The notes under the pieces: generated by a model | Database searches by the model: none | The model's input: only the letters and a program-made list of their open reading frames with translations | What the model was told of the DNA's origin: nothing | Origin: Rummeliibacillus suwonensis | Lineage (GTDB): Bacteria; Bacillota; Bacilli; Bacillales_A; Planococcaceae | Length of the DNA: 64,000 bases | Assembly: GCF_007896435.1 (NCBI RefSeq) | Contig: NZ_VCBL01000001.1 | Location: forward strand, 2,916,185 to 2,980,184 | Direction of reading: 5' to 3' | Shown here: piece by piece, positions 14,966 to 23,723 of the stretch | How positions within the stretch are numbered: the first letter of the stretch is position 1 | How the letters are laid out: each line of letters opens with the position of its first letter | Made by a program: the position numbers and the translations under genes

Positions 14966-17749
14966 TTATTCTATGTTTGTTTCTAACGATACAGCTGAAT
15001 AAGAATGGCCCTCACCTATAGTTAAGATGACTTCACATTGACGTAATCTCAATTCAAAGAGCGTTATCGAATCATGATATACTTCAGGATTTGATTTCAT
15101 TTTTTGCAGTGTATCTTGTTTTTCTTGTATTTCTGAATGAGTGTTTTCTACAGCTTGTTCCAACGCGTCAAATGGATTTCTGAAGAACATATTAAGATCC
15201 CGCTCTAGTGCGTTTTCAAATAGCTCAAACTGCAAGAAAAATTTGTTCATAATAGTAGTAGTTACATCAGTATAATCTTCATTTTCTAAATACTGTTTGT
15301 ATTTGTTATAAACAAAAGTATTATTTCTAGGAAGAACTCCAAATAATCTACCGGCACTTTTCAGTAAAAATTGTGCTGGTATAAATCGGCGTAAAATATT
15401 TACCTCTTCCAGTTGTACACTAGTTGTCATTCGATCGGTATCTCTACGCCAGTCATCAAGCACTTTAAAGTCCCCTTCTAACTGTATTCGATTTTCTCCA
15501 TATAAATAATTAAGTCCTTCACTGATTTCTTCTAAGTACGATTGACTTTGAAGGAACTCGTTATTAGAAGTTGCAATCCAGTTTTTCATAGAGCGAGCAA
15601 GATTCGGTAACACAGTTTGTTCTAAATATGATTGAACTCTTTCGTTCATCGCTGTATTTAGTTCCATATCAATGTGCCCGAAATCACTTTCTTCACTAAT
15701 TAATTCAGAACAATCCTGCAATAGTTTTGGAATATGTTCTGCAAGATCATTAGCGATAGCGTTTTTCATTGTCCGATATGATTCTGTAATGATCTGGACT
15801 TTTTCATCTTCAAAATCAGTAAGGTTATGAATAAACCCGTTTAATTTAACTAACATATCTTCATTCCAATTAATAGAATCCACCATGGTTTTTTCCATCT
15901 CGACGCGTTTATCCAAAAGATGCGTAATTGTTTTTCGAATGAAAAACAATAGCTTTTCAGTACGCTTTACATCAATATTTTTGTGGTTATAGTTAAAATG
16001 AATAAACTCAGTTAAATCGTTTAGCTGTAGACTGTTTGTATATAGAGAAGAGTATGGGAAAATTTTCGCTTGCGGGAAATATGTGTTTATTCTTGCTTGC
16101 GTGTCATGTATGACTCTTTCCACCTCTGCTTCACTGTAAATGTTATCAATTTTATTCAATAAGAAATGAATTGGTAGATTTGGTGTATGTTCTGAAATAC
16201 TTAATAGAATATCACGTTCTTTGTCAGTAAAAGGTGAATCCGCATTTAATACAAATAATAATTCGTCTACAGAATTTAAATATTCGAAGGTCTCATCTCT
16301 AGTGTCATTGTTCCTATTAAAGCTAGGCGTTACAACGAATGTAAGTTTATTTTTACTTAGATATCTAGATGGTAATTTAAGTTCAATACATGCCAGATTG
16401 CCAGTTGTTTGGCGGTCTAGAGACATCATATTATGGAAATCAGAGAAGTTCTCCGTCGTTGTAATCGCTGAATCTGTTATCGCATTAATTTCTGTATGCG
16501 TATCATTTTTGAAGACAACTACATTTGAGATTGAGTTTTCTAATATATTTTCTCCCATTATCGAGTTAATAAATGAAGTTTTTCCGTTTCCTGAAGTTCC
16601 AGTAATTAAAAGGCGATTTGTTCTTAAATCTGCAAGCTCGTTAACTAACCATCTAAATCGATGGCCTATTTCTAAATCATTTCTTTGTGCCCACTTTGTA
16701 ATAGATTCGAAAAGATGTAAACTATATTCTAAACCGTCTTCGAACTTGGCAGAATATGACATGAGATTTTCTGCATGTTGTACATCTGCTGCATCAATTT
16801 TGGAAGGGAAAATTTCATCCCATGCTAATACTGCTGCAGATGGAAATACAGAATGAGATGGATTGACTATCTTTAACCAATTTGTTAAAAGGTTTGGAAT
16901 AATCTCATGTAATTCTTTCAACATATATTGACCTTGAATTAATTCAAAGTACGTTTCTTCATAAAGATAAGAAATTTCATCCCATATATCAGACGATTGT
17001 ATTTCAATATGTAAGAAAAATTCATCTATTGTTGTAAGCCATTGTAAGTAATTTTGTTCATTTTTATAGCTGTGCCAAAGTGATGAAACCATTTGCGTGA
17101 ATTGTACTTGATCAACATTATTTAATGTAACTAATACAGTATAAAAATAGTCTGGTGAAATATTTTTAGTATATCCTTTATCGATATATTCTTTTAGAAC
17201 CTCGAACCATGAAATAGATTCTGTTCGAATTAACTCATTTACGGCAAGCTCAACGGCACTGTCAAAATCTTGCTGTTCTTCATAAAAGGCTCGAGCTATT
17301 GATGTCACATTTGGATAATCGGGATTTAAAGAAACTGCTTCTTTAATAACAGCGAAAGCTGAATCGAGTTTATTTTGCTCGATATAAAGAGAAAGTAATT
17401 GCAGTTTAATTTCAATCATTAGTATTTCGTTGTCAGTAGCAATAGAAGTATAAACTTTTTCAGCTGCTGATAATTGGTTAAGTTCTACGTTAGCATCTGC
17501 AATATTCTTTTGTGCCCATGGTGTTAATTCATTATTGACTTTCTCCCATTTAAAAATAGCTGATTCAAAATCTTGATAGTGATAATAAAATTCGCCTTGT
17601 GCAAAACGAATAGAAGATCCATCGGAAATCTCACTTTTTTCTTCGTTAAAATAAGCTTCTCCAAGTACTTGAAGAGGTGGCTGTGTTTCATTTTCCATTA
17701 GGAATGTTTGATAATATATCTTTTCTATTAGTTGTTTTTCTAAACTCAT
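14966..17749 (-). CDS. Large TPR-containing dynamin-like GTPase
   Basis: 927 residues from the ATG at 17749, which has GGGG seven bases upstream; an ATG 51 bases further up lacks a site. The first ~370 residues are helical repeats of TPR type (AIFKWEKVNNEL, AAEKVYTSIA, SAFAVIKEAVSLNPDYPN). A GTPase domain follows: P-loop GTSGNGKT at 384-391 and NKID at 532-535. The place of the usual DxxG switch reads VVTPSFN (472-478), so the catalytic loop is unusual. The last ~300 residues are helical and acidic, as in dynamin-like stalks. No membrane helix is obvious. It stands alone with its own terminator. A stress or defence role is possible but not shown. Confidence 0.75.
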   Translation of the reverse strand: MSLEKQLIEKIYYQTFLMENETQPPLQVLGEAYFNEEKSEISDGSSIRFAQGEFYYHYQDFESAIFKWEKVNNELTPWAQKNIADANVELNQLSAAEKVYTSIATDNEILMIEIKLQLLSLYIEQNKLDSAFAVIKEAVSLNPDYPNVTSIARAFYEEQQDFDSAVELAVNELIRTESISWFEVLKEYIDKGYTKNISPDYFYTVLVTLNNVDQVQFTQMVSSLWHSYKNEQNYLQWLTTIDEFFLHIEIQSSDIWDEISYLYEETYFELIQGQYMLKELHEIIPNLLTNWLKIVNPSHSVFPSAAVLAWDEIFPSKIDAADVQHAENLMSYSAKFEDGLEYSLHLFESITKWAQRNDLEIGHRFRWLVNELADLRTNRLLITGTSGNGKTSFINSIMGENILENSISNVVVFKNDTHTEINAITDSAITTTENFSDFHNMMSLDRQTTGNLACIELKLPSRYLSKNKLTFVVTPSFNRNNDTRDETFEYLNSVDELLFVLNADSPFTDKERDILLSISEHTPNLPIHFLLNKIDNIYSEAEVERVIHDTQARINTYFPQAKIFPYSSLYTNSLQLNDLTEFIHFNYNHKNIDVKRTEKLLFFIRKTITHLLDKRVEMEKTMVDSINWNEDMLVKLNGFIHNLTDFEDEKVQIITESYRTMKNAIANDLAEHIPKLLQDCSELISEESDFGHIDMELNTAMNERVQSYLEQTVLPNLARSMKNWIATSNNEFLQSQSYLEEISEGLNYLYGENRIQLEGDFKVLDDWRRDTDRMTTSVQLEEVNILRRFIPAQFLLKSAGRLFGVLPRNNTFVYNKYKQYLENEDYTDVTTTIMNKFFLQFELFENALERDLNMFFRNPFDALEQAVENTHSEIQEKQDTLQKMKSNPEVYHDSITLFELRLRQCEVILTIGEGHSYSAVSLETNIE

Positions 17750-18115
17750 ATTTTTCCCCACTATATCTTGAATTATACATTTTTCTCCATGTATCAACAT
17801 TTTTTATATTATATTTTTAGTTTAACTAATAATTTTTTGAGGGAAATTTCATTTTTCTTTCATTTTTTAAGTAAGATTGGATTCTAATGAAAAAAGTTTC
17901 AGTTTATTTTCAATTTCCTTTCATTTGTAAAATAGCATTAGATGGTCCTAATAACTTGATACGAATATAATATTTCACATGAAGTTGTAACATTCCGTGT
18001 AGGGTTCCTTTTTATTGAATATGTTATATTTGCTCGTTGTAGAGAGAGTACATAAAAATTTCATAGTATAATATATTTGCTATTACTAGATAATTTTAAA
18101 AAAAGAGGAAATTTT
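17750..18115. other. AT-rich intergenic region, no gene seen
   Basis: The 366 bases between the divergent GTPase gene and the SUKH remnant are very AT-rich, with T/A runs. They must hold the promoters of both, but no convincing -35/-10 pair or repeat could be fixed. Confidence 0.3.
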
Positions 18116-18286
18116 ATGGTTGAAGTTTGGGTGAATAAACCTGATGATACATATAAATTAAAAACGCTAAAAGAATCCGATATTAAAAGGGCTGAAAAAT
18201 TTTTTGGCATTGGCTTACCGAAAGACTATAGAGCGCTAGACTCGGTATTTTTTTCTGATACTTTCGTTCGAATAATGCTCATATAA
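18116..18286 (+). pseudogene. Truncated SMI1/KNR4 (SUKH) family protein
   Basis: 56 codons from the ATG at 18116 (AGAGGA seven bases upstream). The N-terminus MVEVWVNKPDD, KTLKESDIKRAEKFFGI and LPKDYRAL fits the start of SUKH immunity-type domains, which run to about 140 residues and have an (x)LPxDYxxF motif at this point. After RAL the similarity ends and a stop follows within 16 codons, so the core of the domain is missing. SUKH proteins often protect against contact-dependent toxins; none is seen here. Confidence 0.5.
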
Positions 18287-18292
18287 ATAAAA

Positions 18293-18361
18293 GTGCCAGG
18301 TACCCACACAATTGAAGTCTCAATTATTAAACTAGAATTGTTTCAATACCTAACACTTTTA
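18293..18361. repeat. Small palindromic repeat (GTGCCAGGTACC type)
   Basis: AAGTGcCAGGTAccc-acACAATT on the left mirrors AATTGTtTCaaTACCTaaCACTT on the right, an imperfect 69-base inverted repeat. Half-copies (tttcggtacctggca, tttcggtatctggca) occur near 14769 and 19282. The role is unknown; it may act as a transcript end for the SUKH remnant. Confidence 0.5.
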
Positions 18362-18441
18362 TCTACCCTAGAACTTCACCTGCTATTTTTAAGCACGAAA
18401 AAAGACACCTTCATTTCAAAGTGCCTAAATAGCTGTTACCA

Positions 18442-18775
18442 TTAATATTTTGTTTTTTCGTTTAACTCATGCTCTAAATCTCGACCACCATACATGACAC
18501 GAATCACATTAACTAGATTTTGCTGGAATATTGACTATAAAGCAAGCCAAATAATGATCAACTGGCATAAATCTTAGTCCGCGAGATGTCCATGGTTCCT
18601 TTTGACATTGAGGGAAGCGTTCTGGAAATTCCTCTAGACTCAATATTCCTTTTTCAAGTCGATCAAGTTGACCCGCGGCATTGCCAGGAGACTTTAATTC
18701 AAAAGCAATATATTCGAAAATCCCCCGTAAATCGTTATCCGTTTGTTCGGTTACTTTTACTTCAAAACTCATCAA
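18442..18775 (-). pseudogene. Second RelE/ParE-like toxin, frameshifted
   Basis: The first frame reads MMSFEVKVTEQTDNDLRGIF through GLRFMPVDHYLACFIVN, then gives a short wrong tail (IPAKSS) and stops. The next frame carries on QQNLVNVIRVMYGGRDLEHE to a stop at 18442, matching the end of the toxin at 12252 (YIIRIIYSGRDVKKQL). A net one-base insertion, or a two-base loss, near 18530 therefore removed the conserved C-terminal strand and catalytic RV/GGRD region. The start overlaps the antitoxin stop. Confidence 0.8.
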
Positions 18776-19074
18776 CGATAGTCCTTGCGAATGTCAGCAA
18801 ACGCAGCTTTTGCACTCTCGGTTTTTCCTTCCAACATATCCACATAGCCTTTTTCAAGTTCTCTATTCATTTCTTCTTCAGTTAAAGAGGAAGCGTCTAA
18901 AGCTTTTAGTGCTGGCATTTTCAAATCAAACGGAATACCTCTTTGAAGAATAATTTGTTTATAAAACATATTGATGGCATTAGATGCTGATATACCAAGT
19001 GCGTTAAGGATATTCTCTGCCTGTTCTTTTACATCAGGTTCAATTCGAGCATAAAGATTTGCAGTTTTTGCCAT
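18772..19074 (-). CDS. RelB/DinJ-family antitoxin of the second module
   Basis: 100 residues, paralogous to the antitoxin at 12575: KTANLYARIEPDVKEQAENI, then LGISASNAINMFYKQIILQR, GIPFDLKMP, and a longer acidic tail ending FADIRKDYR. The frame is intact and GAAAGGAG lies about eight bases upstream. Its own toxin is frameshifted, so it may persist as an orphan, and it could cross-bind the toxin at 12252 (speculative). Confidence 0.88.
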   Translation of the reverse strand: MAKTANLYARIEPDVKEQAENILNALGISASNAINMFYKQIILQRGIPFDLKMPALKALDASSLTEEEMNRELEKGYVDMLEGKTESAKAAFADIRKDYR

Positions 19075-19155
19075 AATTTTGTGCTCCTTTCAAAAATTAT
19101 CTAATTACATTATACATATTTGTAAGCACATCAGCAATACAATTACCTTTTAGAA

Positions 19156-19248
19156 TCATATATCTCTCGGCAACACTTCATCCAAAAATCGCTCAACCTT
19201 AGACTTAGCTGGTCCATTATATTGCTTAAGACATTCCCGCAAATCTAA
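19156..19248 (-). pseudogene. C-terminal gene fragment
   Basis: One minus frame reads DLRECLKQYNGPAKSKVERF then LDEVLPRDI and stops. It has no start and is preceded by a stop. It is protein-like and unassigned. The remaining bases of the 19075-19468 gap hold a small inverted repeat of gcgataa/gagcaataa words near 19330 and a fragment of repeat family 2 near 19428. Confidence 0.35.
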
Positions 19249-19468
19249 TTAATTGCTAGTAGCTTTTACAGCTAAAATACAATTGTTTCGGTATCTGGCA
19301 ACATCCCCAAATTTATTGCTCGTTTTTCAAGCGATAAAATGAGCAATAACGAAAAATATAAGCGATAAATTAAATCACAATTGGATTTTCTGGTACTCTA
19401 ACTTGTTCCAATGCTTTAGTGTGCCAGCTATAGAGTGAAATTCCATGAGTAGGGGTTTTCTCCATCAC

Positions 19469-19972
19469 CTACTGATACCATATACGATTTACGTTATTAA
19501 TAAAATAAATTGAATCGCCTAGAATATTAATTATCGAAGGGTTCATTTTGGATATTTTCTTTTTTGAAGTTCCATTAATTTTTGTTTTATAAAAACCTTT
19601 ATCATGTCTAGAGTAATAAATCCAGCCATTATTGACATTATAAGCTAAAACATTAGAAATAATCTTTTTATTTTTTGTTCCATTAGTTTTTACTTTACAT
19701 ACTGTACTACTAGATGTTTTGTAATATATCCAGCCATTTGATATTTGACATGATTGAAGATTTTTGGCTTTCTTAATGCATTTATTTCCTTTGCCATTAG
19801 TTTTCACCTTACAAATTCCTTTATTTAAACCTATATAATAGATCCATTCTCCTGATGTACAAAAAGGATCTAACCATTCTAGTTATACCAACTTTATTTT
19901 TTGTACCATCAGTTTTGATCTTATATAGCATCATTACAGTTATAATAAATCCATCCGTTATATAGCTTTTCT
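19469..19972 (-). pseudogene. DUF5050-type beta-propeller repeat protein, decayed
   Basis: Repeats of the form NGWIYY...KVKTNGTKNKKI recur about every 40 residues, as in DUF5050/prolow-density-receptor-like propellers: NGWIYYN, YKIKTDGTKNKVG, GEWIYYIGLNKGICKVKTNG, SNGWIYYKTSSSTVCKVK, NNGWIYYSRHDKGFYKTKING. They lie in different frames before 19810, with at least two frameshifts between about 19815 and 19920. The last frame (19469-19807) is open for 112 codons. No N-terminal anchor is left, so this is a fragment of a larger surface protein. Confidence 0.6.
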
Positions 19973-19979
19973 TTGCATC

Positions 19980-20011
19980 AAAAAAGCCCACAAAATTAAC
20001 TTGAAGGCTTA
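19980..20011 (-). terminator. Terminator after the EcsC-family gene
   Basis: On the minus strand AAGCC and GGCTT close a loop that is followed by TTTTTT, six bases after the EcsC stop. The stem is short. Confidence 0.45.
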
Positions 20012-20016
20012 GTAAT

Positions 20017-20769
20017 TTATTCAATAACATCTAATTCATCTTTATTGATTATTGTTCCATCACCAATATCAATTCCAACTTCTGTAAAAGTTTTCTTTGC
20101 CAATTTAGCAATAGTTCTTGTCGTAACAGTATCGAATGTTCCACCAACAATGGCTCCAGCAAATGGGACAGCTTTCCCCAAGTTAATAGCTCCCTTGGTT
20201 CCAAACTTAGTAACTAGTCTAAACCCAACAGCCTGGTTAATTTTAGTTAGTGTTTTTCCAGGAACTTTCTTCACAACGCCCAACAACATTTTATTTCCAA
20301 TAACAATACCGGTCTTTTTCATGATATCTGAAACTGAACTTCCTGCGAGTGTAGCGTAGACAAATGTTTGAACTTGATCGCTTTTTAAATCATATCCTCT
20401 AATCAAAGCAATAGCTGCAATCATACGCATTTGAAATAATATTACTGTTGTTACATTTGCCGGTATGGAGACTGGCATAGTGATGACACCACCAAAACCA
20501 GTTATAAATCCAGAAGTTGCTGCTTTGGTTATTTGAAAGTTAATCAGTTTATTGATTGCAGTCTCTTTGTCATACTTTGAAAGATAATCTTCGACTAATT
20601 CTTGAATATTTTTTTGACCCGGCAAACCAGTTAGAGTTTTTTCATATGCCCAGTCCAAAGTTTGCAACATTTTTTCTTGCGTAATGTTTACTGCATTATC
20701 TAAATTACTTTTAAGTTTATCACTGATATTATTCGCTATTTTTCCCACACCATCAAATAGATTAGCCAT
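20017..20769 (-). CDS. EcsC family protein
   Basis: 250 residues. The EcsC-like region is recognisable: a helical N-terminus (residues 1-75), then ATSGFITGFGGVITMPVSIP, ANVTTVILFQMRMIAAIALI and a C-terminal Gly/Ala-rich part (KAVPFAGAIVGGTFD) before KKTFTEVGI. EcsC in Bacillus lies with an ABC transporter, but many stand-alone copies are of unknown role, often near stress or phage genes. GAGGGCG is upstream of the ATG. The gene is intact among pseudogenes. Confidence 0.75.
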   Translation of the reverse strand: MANLFDGVGKIANNISDKLKSNLDNAVNITQEKMLQTLDWAYEKTLTGLPGQKNIQELVEDYLSKYDKETAINKLINFQITKAATSGFITGFGGVITMPVSIPANVTTVILFQMRMIAAIALIRGYDLKSDQVQTFVYATLAGSSVSDIMKKTGIVIGNKMLLGVVKKVPGKTLTKINQAVGFRLVTKFGTKGAINLGKAVPFAGAIVGGTFDTVTTRTIAKLAKKTFTEVGIDIGDGTIINKDELDVIE

Positions 20770-20804
20770 GCTATCGCCCTCGTCTAAATATTTGTTGTTA
20801 ATAA

Positions 20805-21334
20805 TTATACATCATAATTTATGGAATATAAGAAATCACCCTTGAAAATTGAATCTCCCCATATTTCTCTTTCGATTAATGTTGTCGCGATGAGTTCAAT
20901 TGGCATTTCATTTACTAAAATCCTGGCATGGCATATTTATAGCCAGCAAAAGTTCCATTTAGCGGCATGATTATATCTTCATCAATAATTGCCTGTTCAA
21001 TATTAGAAAAAGTAAAGGCTGTATGAGCCTCATTTTGAATCCGTTTGTCCAAAGAGGAATTTGGACTAGAAGCATAAAATTGAATCGGCAAAGAAAAACC
21101 ATTAATATGTCCAGTGTACATATCAAACATTTGAGCGTAGCGTATTTTCAGATTATCTCTTATTTTTTCAAGTGTAGCACTGGCTTGCCAATGTGATGTG
21201 ATATTTTTCACTACATTTTGAAGCGCCTAGACCACATTGCCAATAAGCAAATCGATATTTATATTAGCATTACCTAATCCTTCCATCAAGTTTGAAATGG
21301 ACAACTGCATATCTTGAATAAACCCACTAATCAT
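20805..21334 (-). pseudogene. Unknown gene with one in-frame stop and one frameshift
   Basis: From the ATG at 21334 the frame reads MISGFIQDMQLSISNLMEGL then NINIDLLIGNVV, a TAG near 21228, then ALQNVVKNITSHWQASATLE and on to YKYAMP near 20925. There a one-base shift leads to RILVNEMPIELIATTLIERE then GDSIFKGDFLYSINYDV and a stop at 20805. Bridged, it gives about 175 residues. There is no membrane helix and no known motif; family not recognised. The two lesions and the lack of a good ribosome binding site indicate a dead gene. Confidence 0.55.
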
Positions 21335-21539
21335 TTCAGTTCATCTTTTAAAAATTGTTACTCTGATTTTGTTTTAATCTTTTTTCCTACATGATAAGTT
21401 TAATAGAATCATAACACCTAAATTTCTGACCTACATCTCTATTCTAAAATAAATACAACCCTTGAATATGCCATCAATAGGTCGTTTTCAATGGATTTAT
21501 ATTAACATCAACCATACGACCAATAGTTTGTACCTTAAT

Positions 21540-23519
21540 TTATTTAACCTCTACCTCTACATGCCATTGCTCAAGCGAATAACCCGCTTCATTAAATGAT
21601 TTTATGCAAAATGCATTGATTGATTTTGCACTTAAATTCATCTCAACATAATGACCATTTTCAAGTTGCTTTGGAGAACGCATATTATTTGTTTTTTCGA
21701 CCGATAACATGGATGAATGGGTTTTCAATAATTTTGAATAGTACTTTTGATTCTTTTTATATAAGTACATAAGTGAATACTCCAGTACCTCTCGCCAGGT
21801 TTTTACTTTAAAATGTTGATTATTTATGGATAATAAGCGTGGTGAACTTCCTGTTACGTCATTATTAACAATGTTATCTAATCCAAAATACGGCCATACT
21901 TTTAAGAAATGTTTCGTCATTTTTAATGTTCTATTTCGAATGGCCTGTTCATTCCACTTGTCATTTTGAGCAATTTGTTTATTTAACTCAATATTACTTT
22001 TTTCATAGTATTTCTTTTTAGTTAAGAATGGCTCATTAGAAAGTTGACTATTATAAGATGTTAGTGTGAGATTACCAATTACATGCAATAGAGTTTCATG
22101 TGTTTGTTCAGCATTTGCTCCTAATTCATCACGCCAATAATCATTTAACGTTTGAGGCATAATATGTTCAATAGTTGTATCTTCCAAATTGACTTTTTCC
22201 TTATGTCCAAAGCCTTCTTCTAAAACGGATAAAATAAATTTACATTTATCCCGTTTATCTCCTTGTCCGTATAAAGCTATCTTAGCCAAATCCTGTTCTA
22301 CTTCTGAATCTTTTGGATAACCACGCACTTGTAAGAACATTTTTAGTTGTTTAATTGATTCTTCTGCATTATATGATTTGAGCTGATTATACAAAGATCC
22401 AAAGAGTTTATTTAACGATTTTGAATCAATAGAACATACAAAACGGCGAACTAGAAAATTATCAATAATTGCTAATATCGAACAAAACTGATCAACGGAA
22501 TACTTTCCACGATCATAATCATTATAAATATATAGTAAAAATGGATAGGCTGTAGTTGCTTCAATTTTTAAAATACGTTCTAGATACGTTCGTATACTAA
22601 TATGTGATTCTTTTTGGGGGTGTAATAATTTATCATAATAACTTGCAAAAATAGAGAGCTTTTTTAAATATTCTACGACATCCAATTTATCAGCTTGTTC
22701 TTTTAACTTCACATAAACATCTTTTTTCTTAACATTTAAATTGATACCTATTAAATAATGTCTAATAAATTCTGTTAAATGCCCTTGAAGATTATTTTGC
22801 ATTGGGAGCCAATAACCTTTATACATTTCTTCTTGTTCATCAGGATGTATTCTCATGAATAAATAATTTCGAATTAAGTCTGCCTCTGTTAAAGGCTGTC
22901 CTTTTGCATTTAAGCTCTCAAATACTAGGTAGGGGTTATCATCTGTCGATAAAACAATACTTACAATGGATAGACTATGTAAAACTACATTCTTAAATTT
23001 TTCAAGTTCAATTTGAGTCTTAGATAGTTGCTTTATAAAGAAGTCATATGCCTTCACAAGATTAAAATCAGCAAATTCTTGCAAATTTTCATTTTTGATA
23101 ATTTTTTTAAAAACCTCTTTATCCACTTGAGTAGGAAGTAGCTTAAAAAATTCTTCTCCTTTTTTAAATCTATTCACCAACATTGTTTCGTGTATTTCGC
23201 TAGATAACTCATCGTTCCCATGTTCTTTTGCTCTATCGCGTAAAGCGGACATCAAAATAAGTAGAGTGGTCAGACGCTGTTGACCATCAATAGTCAAAAA
23301 CTGTTGCACCCCCGTTGGATTGGCATTTACAGGAATTGATACGATGGAACCAATGAAATGATTTTCGTAATCATTATCGTCTACTAACTCCATTAAATCC
23401 TCCCATAAAGTTTGCCACTGCTTGAGCTCCCAACTATATGTCCTCTGAAACATTGGTATAATATATTGTTTAGAACCTTCTATTATCTCTTGTAAGTTTG
23501 TTTCATTTGCTTTCACCAA
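21540..23519 (-). CDS. DUF262/DUF1524 protein (GmrSD-like restriction candidate)
   Basis: 659 residues. DUF262 at the N-terminus has FQRTYSW (24-30) and the nucleotide-binding IDGQQRLTTL (77-86), then FESLNAKGQPLTEADLIRNY (200-219). DUF1524 follows with the HNH-nuclease signature IEHIMPQ (450-456), IGNLTL and NSQLSN (490-495). About 110 extra residues at the C-terminus form an unassigned domain. Proteins of this layout include GmrSD, which cuts modified phage DNA, and SspE, which acts with phosphorothioation; no partner genes lie here. GTP or NTP use and nuclease activity are inferred from the motifs. The most likely role is stand-alone anti-phage defence. Confidence 0.85.
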   Translation of the reverse strand: MVKANETNLQEIIEGSKQYIIPMFQRTYSWELKQWQTLWEDLMELVDDNDYENHFIGSIVSIPVNANPTGVQQFLTIDGQQRLTTLLILMSALRDRAKEHGNDELSSEIHETMLVNRFKKGEEFFKLLPTQVDKEVFKKIIKNENLQEFADFNLVKAYDFFIKQLSKTQIELEKFKNVVLHSLSIVSIVLSTDDNPYLVFESLNAKGQPLTEADLIRNYLFMRIHPDEQEEMYKGYWLPMQNNLQGHLTEFIRHYLIGINLNVKKKDVYVKLKEQADKLDVVEYLKKLSIFASYYDKLLHPQKESHISIRTYLERILKIEATTAYPFLLYIYNDYDRGKYSVDQFCSILAIIDNFLVRRFVCSIDSKSLNKLFGSLYNQLKSYNAEESIKQLKMFLQVRGYPKDSEVEQDLAKIALYGQGDKRDKCKFILSVLEEGFGHKEKVNLEDTTIEHIMPQTLNDYWRDELGANAEQTHETLLHVIGNLTLTSYNSQLSNEPFLTKKKYYEKSNIELNKQIAQNDKWNEQAIRNRTLKMTKHFLKVWPYFGLDNIVNNDVTGSSPRLLSINNQHFKVKTWREVLEYSLMYLYKKNQKYYSKLLKTHSSMLSVEKTNNMRSPKQLENGHYVEMNLSAKSINAFCIKSFNEAGYSLEQWHVEVEVK

Positions 23520-23723
23520 ATAATTCCCCTTTTTTTAACACGTATTTCTAATCAGCAATAACCACCAATTTAAAATTGATGTAGTTAGTTGCACTAGTTA
23601 TATTGGAATCCTTACTCTGACTTCAACTTGTAATTACTAAATCCTATCTATATCGTTCGTGAGTACCTGCTTTTTTATCCCGATAATCATTATATTAACA
23701 GGTATTAACTTTTCTAACTCAGC

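Noticed and set aside
16221..16856. 211-codon plus-strand frame inside the TPR-GTPase gene
   Set aside because: It is antisense to a long protein with clear motifs and has no homology-like content or start site of its own.
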